A model generated the notes under the pieces. That model was not told the DNA's origin. It searched no databases and worked only from the letters and a program-made list of their open reading frames with translations. Shown here one piece after another: positions 57,431 to 64,000 of a stretch of DNA of 64,000 bases (positions are counted from its first letter, which is position 1; each line of letters starts with the position of its first letter). Source of the DNA: Microbulbifer okhotskensis. Its GTDB lineage: Bacteria > Pseudomonadota > Gammaproteobacteria > Pseudomonadales > Cellvibrionaceae. The translations under genes were made by a program, and so were the position numbers. The stretch lies in NCBI RefSeq assembly GCF_023895975.1, contig NZ_JALBWM010000004.1, positions 33,558-97,557 of the forward strand. The letters run 5' to 3'.

Positions 57431-59511
57431 TGGCTCAGGATTTTCTGGTAGAACTGGGCACCGAAGAGCTGCCGCCAAAAGCGTTGCACAAGTTGATGAA
57501 CGCCTTCGCCGACGGTATCACCCAGGGTCTAAAAAGCGCCGAGCTGTCCTTTGGCGAAGTCAAAGCCTACGCTGCTCCACGTCGCTTGGCGGTGGCCGTG
57601 TTCGGCCTGGCGGACAAGCAGCAGGACAAACAGATTGAAAAGTTGGGCCCGGCCATCAAGGCCGCCTTCGATAAAGAGGGCAAGCCCAGCAAAGCCGCCG
57701 AGGGTTTCGCCCGCAGTAACGGGGTAACCGTAGAGGCATTGGGTCGCAAGGACACCGACAAGGGCGAGCGACTGGCTTTTGTCAGTGAGCAAAAGGGCGC
57801 TGAAACCGAATCCCTGCTGTCGGCGATTGTCGACAAAGCACTGGCGCAACTGCCCATCCCCAAGCGCATGCGCTGGGGTGCGCGCCGCGAGGAATTTGTG
57901 CGCCCGGTACACTGGCTGGTCATGCTGTTCGGTAACAAAGTCGTCAACGGTGAAGTGCTTGGCCTCAAAGCCAGCAACAGGAGCCGCGGCCACCGCTTCC
58001 ACTGTAACCGCGAGCTGGAAATCCACTCCGCTCACGACTACACCCAGGTGCTGCGTGAACCCGGTTACGTGATGGTCGACTTTGCCGAGCGCCGCGAGGC
58101 GATTCGCGCCCAGGTGATCGCTGAGGCCAACAACGTCAACGGAGATGCGGTCATTGACGACGACCTGCTCGACGAGGTGACCGCGCTGGTGGAATGGCCC
58201 GTAGCCCTGACTGGTCGCTTCGAGGAGCGGTTCCTCGAAGTACCGGCGGAAGCACTGATCTCCTCGATGAAGGAACACCAGAAATATTTCCACGTTGTCG
58301 ATGAGGATGGCCAACTGCTGCCGTTTTTTATCACCATCTGCAACATCGAGAGCCAGGATGCCGCCCAGGTAATCCAAGGGAATGAGCGCGTCATCCGCCC
58401 ACGTCTGGCCGATGCTGCCTTTTTCTTTGAGACCGACAAGAAGATCAGCCTGGAATCGCGTCGTGAGAAACTGCGCCAAATCGTCTTCCAGCAGCATTTG
58501 GGCAGCATCTACGACAAGACCGAGCGGGTTTCCACCCTGGCCCGCGCCATTGCAGAAAAACTCGGTAATAACGGCGATTGGGCCGAACGCGCCGGCCGCC
58601 TGTGTAAATCGGACCTGGTCACCGAGATGGTGTTCGAGTTCGCCGATATGCAGGGCATCGCCGGTTACTACTATGCCGAAAACGATGGTGAACCGCTGGA
58701 TGTGGCCAAGGCCATGTACGAGCAATACATGCCTAAGTTTGCCGGCGACGAGCTACCCGCCAGCGATACCGGTACCGTAACCGCGCTGGCGGATCGCCTG
58801 GATACTTTGGTGGGTATATTCGGTATCGGCCAGCCGCCCAGCGGCTCCCGCGACCCCTTCGCCCTACGTCGCGCCAGTCTGGGCGTTATCCGTATTCTGG
58901 TGGAGAAGCGTCTCGACCTGGATCTGCACGAACTGTTGGAGTTGGCTCGCGACAATTACCCGCGCACCGCTTTGGGCCAGTACGACACTGTCGTGGCAAA
59001 AACTCTGCAGTACGTATTGGAGCGCTTCCGCGCCCGCTACGAAAACCAGGGCATCGCCACCGAGGTGTTTATGGCGGTGGCCGCGCGCAAGCTGTCACGC
59101 CCGCTGGATATCGACAACCGCGTACATGCTGTAAATGCCTTTAGCCAGCTGCCGGAATCCGGTGCCCTGGCCGCTGCCAATAAGCGCGTCTCCAATATTC
59201 TCGCCAAGCTGGATACCGCCGTACCCAGCAATGCCGATGAACTGTTGCTGCAAGAAGAAGCGGAGAAAGCCCTGTTCGCCGCCGTGCAGGTAGCCCGTTC
59301 CGAAGTGGAGCCGCTATATCGTGATGCACTCTACGCCGAGGGCCTCGCCGGCCTGGCTGGACTGCGTGAAACTGTCGACAACTTCTTCGACCACGTGATG
59401 GTGATGAGCGACGACGAGCAGCTACGTAACAATCGCCTGGCCCTTTTGGCCCAATTGCGTGCGCTATTCCTCGAGGTTGCCGACATTTCGCTACTGGTGC
59501 CCGCCAAGTAA
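57430..59511 (+). CDS. glyS: Glycyl-tRNA synthetase beta subunit
   Basis: A 693-residue tRNA-binding subunit. N-terminal FLVELGTEELPPKAL and YAAPRRLAV are diagnostic. An HD-like and anticodon-binding C-terminal region follows. It is translationally coupled to glyQ. Both subunits are needed for glycine charging. Confidence 0.97.
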   Translation: MAQDFLVELGTEELPPKALHKLMNAFADGITQGLKSAELSFGEVKAYAAPRRLAVAVFGLADKQQDKQIEKLGPAIKAAFDKEGKPSKAAEGFARSNGVTVEALGRKDTDKGERLAFVSEQKGAETESLLSAIVDKALAQLPIPKRMRWGARREEFVRPVHWLVMLFGNKVVNGEVLGLKASNRSRGHRFHCNRELEIHSAHDYTQVLREPGYVMVDFAERREAIRAQVIAEANNVNGDAVIDDDLLDEVTALVEWPVALTGRFEERFLEVPAEALISSMKEHQKYFHVVDEDGQLLPFFITICNIESQDAAQVIQGNERVIRPRLADAAFFFETDKKISLESRREKLRQIVFQQHLGSIYDKTERVSTLARAIAEKLGNNGDWAERAGRLCKSDLVTEMVFEFADMQGIAGYYYAENDGEPLDVAKAMYEQYMPKFAGDELPASDTGTVTALADRLDTLVGIFGIGQPPSGSRDPFALRRASLGVIRILVEKRLDLDLHELLELARDNYPRTALGQYDTVVAKTLQYVLERFRARYENQGIATEVFMAVAARKLSRPLDIDNRVHAVNAFSQLPESGALAAANKRVSNILAKLDTAVPSNADELLLQEEAEKALFAAVQVARSEVEPLYRDALYAEGLAGLAGLRETVDNFFDHVMVMSDDEQLRNNRLALLAQLRALFLEVADISLLVPAK

Positions 59512-59524
59512 AAGCCAACTGAAC

Positions 59525-59541
59525 CGGGGCCATAGGCCCCG
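59525..59541 (+). other. Hairpin between glyS and gmhB
   Basis: A 7-bp GC-rich stem CGGGGCC/GGCCCCG with a 3-base loop, without a following U-run. It may reduce read-through or stabilise the glyS mRNA end. Confidence 0.5.
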
Positions 59542-59567
59542 ATTCAAACAAACAGGGCGAGTCAGTC

Positions 59568-60119
59568 ATGCCAATTATTATTCTCGGGCGCGATGGGATC
59601 ATTAACGATAATCCCGATCACTTCGTCAAATCCGCTGACCAATGGCAGCCCCTGCCCGGCAGCATTAAGGCTTTGGCCGCGCTGAGCGCTGCCGGTTACC
59701 AATTGGTGATTGCCACGAACCAGAGCGGTCTAGCCCTGGGACAGTTTGACCTGGACGATTTGGAGGCAATACACGCCAAGATGCGTGCAAAAGTGGAGGA
59801 TGCCGGCGGTGAGATTACCGCAATTTTCTACTGCCCCCATGGTCCCGAAGACAATTGCCGCTGCCGCAAGCCTCTGGCGGGCCTGCTCGATGCTATCGAG
59901 GCTGAATTCGATACCAGCCTACACAATTGCTATTTGGTGGGGGACAAGCTGACAGACCTGTACCTTGCCCTGGAAAAGGGATGTAAGCCGGTGCTAGTGA
60001 AAACCGGCGCGGGTGAGCAAACCTTGCAACACCTGATCGCCCAGCCGGAACCCCGTCTGGCTACTACATCCGTTTTTGCAGATCTAGCGCATTTCTCAGA
60101 CTTTATACTCCCTCAATAG
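59568..60119 (+). CDS. gmhB: GmhB-like heptose bisphosphate phosphatase lacking the nucleophile Asp
   Basis: A 183-residue HAD-family protein matching D-glycero-D-manno-heptose 1,7-bisphosphate 7-phosphatase. The zinc loop CPHGPEDNCRCRKP, motif II VIATNQSG and the later VGDKLTDL are intact, and the gene sits next to glyS as in Pseudomonas. Motif I, however, reads ILGRDGIIN where the family has DRDGxIN, so the first Asp, the phosphoryl-accepting nucleophile, is Gly (codon GGG). From D to G would take at least two base changes, so a single sequencing error is unlikely. The protein may be inactive or have altered function. Confidence 0.88.
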   Translation: MPIIILGRDGIINDNPDHFVKSADQWQPLPGSIKALAALSAAGYQLVIATNQSGLALGQFDLDDLEAIHAKMRAKVEDAGGEITAIFYCPHGPEDNCRCRKPLAGLLDAIEAEFDTSLHNCYLVGDKLTDLYLALEKGCKPVLVKTGAGEQTLQHLIAQPEPRLATTSVFADLAHFSDFILPQ

Positions 60120-60434
60120 CTGTTCTCTTGCCATAGTGTCAGGATGATATAAACGCCCAGTATCCGACCTGGTGCTCCCTATTCGACACAAGATGTTAAA
60201 GCCAGCGCCAAGTTATTGAGTTGCGCGACAGATTCCTATAAAAGCGACTGGCAGGGTGGCAAGCCCAGTGTTGTATCAGCGATTTATGCCAGACCATGGA
60301 AGGGCAAGGCCTATAAGACGCGCTTAGCAGTTCTGCCGGGGGGAGGGGTTGATACTTGTCGCCTCTGCGGAGAGCCCACCTTTAAGCCTTTTGTTTTGCT
60401 GCCACCTACAAAAAACAACAAAAGGGATACTTCA
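60120..60434. other. Intergenic region upstream of the subtilase gene
   Basis: 315 bases without a convincing gene. A frame open in phase with the subtilase (60216-60434) is rejected as coding because the signal peptide begins at 60435. This stretch probably carries the protease promoter; no clear regulatory motif was identified. Confidence 0.5.
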
Positions 60435-63413
60435 ATGAAAATCAAAGTGATATCCGCACTGTTGGCCGGCTTACTGTTATCCGGCGGCAGCATGGCTGCA
60501 TCGGACAGCGGGGGGCTTAACCTTAGATCCGAAAAACAGCGCAAGGTTTATATCGTACAACTCGATGGAGCACCGCTATCTTCCTACAGTGGCACCATAC
60601 CCGGTTTGTCGGCGACCAAGCCCAGTAATCGCGGCAAGCTCGACCCCCACAGCAGTAGCTATAGACACTATTCAGATTTTCTCAAATCCCGTCGCCAACA
60701 GGTTTTATCCGCTATTCCCAGCGCACACAAAGTGCATGAATACGATACGGCATTTAATGGTTTTGCCGCCGTTATGAGTGAAAAAGACGCGGCCGCACTG
60801 CGCAACCGACGAGATGTAAAAGGGGTCTGGGAAGATCGTCTGCTTAAACCTCATACCGATTCCACTGCCGATTTTCTCGGTATCACCCGCATGCCCAGCC
60901 CCTGGCTGTGGGGTATTACCGGAGAAGATATAGTGGTGGGGATCATCGACTCAGGAATTCACCCAGAGCACCTCAGCGTCGCCGATATGGCGACTCCACG
61001 CCAAGGCAACTTGGGACGTGAGATTCCCTACGGACCAATTCCAGACACTTTCACCAGTGAGGGTTGTGAATTTGGCAACGTCGAATACAACCCCAGCGAT
61101 GCAGAGTTTTCCTGCAACAACAAACTGATCAAAGCCAAGTCATTTTCCGAAGCTTTCCTTTCCAGCAATGTGTTGGCGGATTATGAATTTATGTCGGCGC
61201 GAGATGCCGATGGGCACGGCACCCATACCGCCACTACAGCCGCGGGCAATTACGGCGTAGTAACCCCGGATGGAAAGGTCCTCACCGGAATGGCGCCCAG
61301 AGCCCGGATCGCCGCCTACAAGGTGTGCTGGGACGCTCCAGATCCCGATGACAGTGGTTGCTCATCTGCAGACTCAATGGCGGCCATTGACGAAGCCGTT
61401 GCCGATGGTGTCGATGTCATAAACTTCTCTATCGGTGGAGCCAGCACCACTTTTAATGGTGCTGACGATATAGCCTTCCTGTTTGCCGCCGATGCCGGGG
61501 TATTTGTCGCCACATCGGCCGGCAATAATGGACCTGGGCCTCAAACCATGGGCACCCCCTCCGGTGTCCCCTGGATCACTGCGGTGGGGGCCTCTGAGGA
61601 TGAGCAGAGTTATGGCTTGGCCTTACAAGTCTCATCGGAAGCGATTTCAGGGACTTACGAGGGGCGAGAAGGCAATGGCTCGGTAGGCCTGGAATCCACC
61701 GGTGCCCTGTCGGGTGCAGTTGTGCGCAGTGAGCCGCTGGAGGCCTGCTCCGAACTGACCAATAGTGAAGCAGTGGAGGGACAGATAGCCCTGGTAAAAA
61801 GGGGCGGTTGCTCCTTTACCGATAAATACCTCAACGCCGCGCAAGCCGGTGCCGTGGCCATTGTTGTGTACAACGACGGCACAGCAGAAGACCGTATGGA
61901 CCCCATCGTGATGTCGGCACCGGACACCGCTATTCCCGGTATGATGATCCGCTATGCCGATGGAGAGCTGCTCGCTGGCTTCAGCGGACTTAACGGCATA
62001 CTGGACCCAGGTCTGCAGGTTCCCCGTGAAGACCGCACGGCCAATTTCTCATCCCGTGGCTACAACGCCGGAGCTCCTGATATTATTAAGCCCGATATCG
62101 CGGCACCGGGTGTCGGTATTCTCGCCGGTACTTCTCCGGTGCTGAGCGGTGGCAGCCTGTTTGGCGTGAAAAGTGGTACTTCCATGGCCAGTCCCCATGT
62201 AGCCGGCATTATGGCGCTGTTAAAACAGGCGCATCCGGACTGGAGCCCCGCCATGGCCAAATCTGCACTGATGACGACCGCGCGCAACAATCTGCTTAAG
62301 TCCTATGGACCTGTCGATGCAGACCCATTTGATATCGGCGCAGGAGCCATAGCCCCCACGGACGCCTTCAAGCCCGGACTGGTTTACGATGCTGGCTTTA
62401 ATGACTATCTCGCTTTCCTGTGCGGTGCAGAATTTCAGCCGCAAATGGTTGATAACGCCACCTGTGACACCTTGACGTCTCTTGGCTATTCCCTGGATTC
62501 CAGCGACCTCAACTTGGCCTCCATGGCTGTTGCGGATCTGGTTGGCAGCCAAACCATCAAGCGTCGTGTGACCAGTGTCGCCCCGGGCCAGCGCTGGTAC
62601 TGGGCTACGATAAATGCGCCTCAAGGTATCGATGTAAGCGTCAATCCGAAAGTGTTGCGTCTCAGGGAGGGGGAAAGTGCCGAGTTTGAAATTACTGTCA
62701 CCAGTACAGATTCCGCAGCAATGAATGAATGGGTTTTTGGTGAGCTGACCTGGAAATCGGTAGGTACCCAGATCGATGTGCGCAGCCCTATTGCGATTCG
62801 GCCTGTGCCCTTGTCTGCGCCGAAACAACTCTCGGCCTCCGGCACTGATGGCAGCCTCGATCTCGATGTGCACTTCGGCTATGACGGTGACTATCAGGTA
62901 GACCTGATCGGCTTGGCTGAGGGAGAGGTCACGGCAACCACCATCGAAGATGGCGATATTGAAGTTATCTTCTTTGATATCCCGGAGGGAACGCAACAAG
63001 CTCATATCGCTATGTTTGATGCCGATGTCGGCGATGGTAGCGGTGGCGATGATCTGGACCTTGAGGTCTATGGACCCGCCCCCAACTATCCGGAAGTGGG
63101 AACCAGTGGCAACGCCACCTCCGCAGAATCTGTCACTCTCGTGAGTCCCAGCGCGGGGCAATATGCCGCTGTCGTTGTCGATTATGCGACTGCAGCAGGC
63201 CCAACCAACTTCAGTCTGTTCAACTTTAACCTGGCTGGGGATGCCGGTAATACCACTGTGGATGCACCGACCCAGGTACAGATAAATACCAACGGTTCGA
63301 TTTCATTGGACTGGATTAACCTCACTCCAAACACCCGCGCACTGGGTATTTTGATCCACGGCAACGGCGAAAAAAGCTTCGCCGAAACCGAAATAATGGT
63401 AAATACCCAGTAA
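60435..63413 (+). CDS. Secreted subtilisin-like serine protease (S8) with PA domain
   Basis: A 992-residue exported protease. Signal peptide at 1-22 (MKIKVISALLAGLLLSGGSMA). An inhibitor I9 propeptide (about 35-125; KVYIVQLDGAPL … FNGFAAVM) is followed by the S8 catalytic domain with Asp in VGIIDSGIHPEH (about 171), His in DADGHGTHTATT (about 261) and Ser in KSGTSMASPHVAG (about 580). A protease-associated (PA) insert (RGGCSFTDKYLNAAQAGA) lies between His and Ser. The C-terminal part is Fn3-like and beta-rich. The layout resembles plant-type subtilases found in marine Gammaproteobacteria. It is expected to degrade extracellular protein. A clear terminator follows. Confidence 0.95.
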   Translation: MKIKVISALLAGLLLSGGSMAASDSGGLNLRSEKQRKVYIVQLDGAPLSSYSGTIPGLSATKPSNRGKLDPHSSSYRHYSDFLKSRRQQVLSAIPSAHKVHEYDTAFNGFAAVMSEKDAAALRNRRDVKGVWEDRLLKPHTDSTADFLGITRMPSPWLWGITGEDIVVGIIDSGIHPEHLSVADMATPRQGNLGREIPYGPIPDTFTSEGCEFGNVEYNPSDAEFSCNNKLIKAKSFSEAFLSSNVLADYEFMSARDADGHGTHTATTAAGNYGVVTPDGKVLTGMAPRARIAAYKVCWDAPDPDDSGCSSADSMAAIDEAVADGVDVINFSIGGASTTFNGADDIAFLFAADAGVFVATSAGNNGPGPQTMGTPSGVPWITAVGASEDEQSYGLALQVSSEAISGTYEGREGNGSVGLESTGALSGAVVRSEPLEACSELTNSEAVEGQIALVKRGGCSFTDKYLNAAQAGAVAIVVYNDGTAEDRMDPIVMSAPDTAIPGMMIRYADGELLAGFSGLNGILDPGLQVPREDRTANFSSRGYNAGAPDIIKPDIAAPGVGILAGTSPVLSGGSLFGVKSGTSMASPHVAGIMALLKQAHPDWSPAMAKSALMTTARNNLLKSYGPVDADPFDIGAGAIAPTDAFKPGLVYDAGFNDYLAFLCGAEFQPQMVDNATCDTLTSLGYSLDSSDLNLASMAVADLVGSQTIKRRVTSVAPGQRWYWATINAPQGIDVSVNPKVLRLREGESAEFEITVTSTDSAAMNEWVFGELTWKSVGTQIDVRSPIAIRPVPLSAPKQLSASGTDGSLDLDVHFGYDGDYQVDLIGLAEGEVTATTIEDGDIEVIFFDIPEGTQQAHIAMFDADVGDGSGGDDLDLEVYGPAPNYPEVGTSGNATSAESVTLVSPSAGQYAAVVVDYATAAGPTNFSLFNFNLAGDAGNTTVDAPTQVQINTNGSISLDWINLTPNTRALGILIHGNGEKSFAETEIMVNTQ

Positions 63414-63458
63414 AAAAACGGTTCCGCCACTAAAGCTAGGAAATACATTTCAATTTGT

Positions 63459-63495
63459 AGCCGGCCAAAGATCAGTCTTTGGCCGGCTCTTTTTA
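63459..63495 (+). terminator. Intrinsic terminator after the subtilase gene
   Basis: A 12-bp stem AGCCGGCCAAAG/CTTTGGCCGGCT with loop ATCAGT, followed by CTTTTTATT on the plus strand. Confidence 0.9.
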
Positions 63496-64000
63496 TTGGC
63501 AGGACGCAGAAGCCTGCGCACGGATAAAAGCGCTGGCAATATCCAGCGAGACACGGCCAAAGTCCCAAAATACCTCGGTTTTACGATTAATATTCACCGC
63601 AACAGACAGGTTGTAATCCGGTATTACCATCAGCCAGCTTTGGCTGCCGCGGCTAACACCACCGTGATTAGCGTGACGTAATAATCCCACTCCAGGGATT
63701 TCTTGTTCGCGATAACGCCACCCCAAAGCGTAATCCTGCTGATTCACCTCATCATTCGCTAGCTTTTGTGGTGCCCAAAAAATTTCCCGGGTTTCAGCGC
63801 TTATGTAGGTTTCATCGAGGTAGCGAGCACCGAGCTTTACCAGATCACTGGGCGTGGAAATATAGCCACCTCCCGGTAGGCGGTGACTTAGATCCACTGG
63901 ACGCCACTCCCGCAGACGAAGCTCAGCCCCCGATTGCCCATTACTCTTATCAACACTTCGGACAGTTTCATGCAGCTATAGCCCCATAGTCACTGTACCG
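63493..64000 (-). pseudogene. Beta-lactamase-family serine hydrolase, 3' part with in-frame stop
   Basis: The minus strand encodes the C-terminal part of a serine beta-lactamase-like (class C/LACTB-type) hydrolase: RPVDLSHRLPGGGYISTPSDLV, ALGWRY, and the HGGVSRG triad-like motif (RHANHGGVSRGSQSW). The homologous reading continues upstream of the first usable GTG (63895-63897), through SVDKSNGQSGAEL, until a TAG at 63976-63978. The visible bases beyond (GTVTMGL) fit the same frame. The gene therefore seems interrupted, or it has a frameshift near the edge. The catalytic SxxK would lie outside the window, so a complete judgement is not possible. Confidence 0.6.

Noticed and set aside
60216..60434. 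An N-terminal extension of the subtilase with a CxxC-like segment
   Set aside because: A clean signal peptide begins at 60435, and export would be blocked by a 73-residue preceding segment.

Overview
The window looks like the oriC-proximal part of a gammaproteobacterial chromosome. Gene order matches two Pseudomonas-type neighbourhoods: dsbA–cytochrome c4–engB–polA–znuA/znuCB, and gmhB–glyS–glyQ–acyltransferase … trkA–rsmB–fmt–def–LysM–dprA–tsaC–hemF–aroE. An aa3-type cytochrome oxidase cluster, a large TonB-dependent receptor and a secreted subtilase with a PA domain suggest a marine, aerobic, polymer-degrading member of the Cellvibrionales (Microbulbifer-like). That placement is inferred from gene content only. 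No rRNA, tRNA or CRISPR array was seen.

Layout. 1–4.7 kb: a cut exported protein, ecotin, an FTR1-like cytochrome c lacking its permease, a DsbA-like oxidoreductase, cytochrome c4 and divergent engB. 4.8–10.4 kb: two small conserved-looking genes, a divergent PRPP synthetase and polA. Between them, on the same strand, lie three intrinsic-terminator RNA loci with C-rich hairpin loops, in the place occupied by Spot 42 in enterics and ErsA in Pseudomonas. 10.7–16.5 kb: a small exported protein, divergent znuA/znuCB around a Zur-like palindrome, and a TonB-dependent receptor. 16.6–19.5 kb: three very small membrane proteins in an operon, an M19 dipeptidase and a CPBP protease. 19.6–28.2 kb: a complete aa3 cytochrome c oxidase cluster (coxB, coxA, ctaG, coxC, DUF2909, SURF1, a CxxxC assembly-like protein, ctaA, ctaB, SCO). 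28.2–31.8 kb: a gene-poor kilobase, a MATE exporter and an IS5-type element with a frameshifted transposase and an intact CTAG target duplication. 32–45.1 kb: housekeeping genes, mostly on the minus strand (yheV, prlC, aroE, hemF, tsaC, purE, catalase, dprA, a LysM protein). Within this stretch a gamma-carbonic anhydrase, a LysR regulator and an AhpD-like gene lie on the plus strand. 45.3–60.1 kb: def–fmt–rsmB–trkA–trkH, a MacAB-like ABC exporter, a lipid A-type acyltransferase on the opposite strand, glyQS and gmhB. 60.4–64 kb: a secreted subtilase and the 3' part of a serine hydrolase with an in-frame stop.

How the genes work together. The cox cluster carries catalytic subunits I–III plus copper (CtaG, SCO), heme A (CtaA, CtaB) and assembly (SURF1) functions. 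Cytochrome c4 upstream is a plausible electron donor. ZnuABC imports zinc, and the adjacent TonB receptor may or may not feed it. Def, Fmt and RsmB act on translation initiation and the ribosome, and TrkA with TrkH forms a potassium uptake system.

The observations most worth following are the three C-rich-loop RNA loci around prs and polA, a GmhB lacking its catalytic aspartate, the permease-less FTR1-type cytochrome next to ecotin, and the operon of 55-, 59- and 76-residue membrane proteins.
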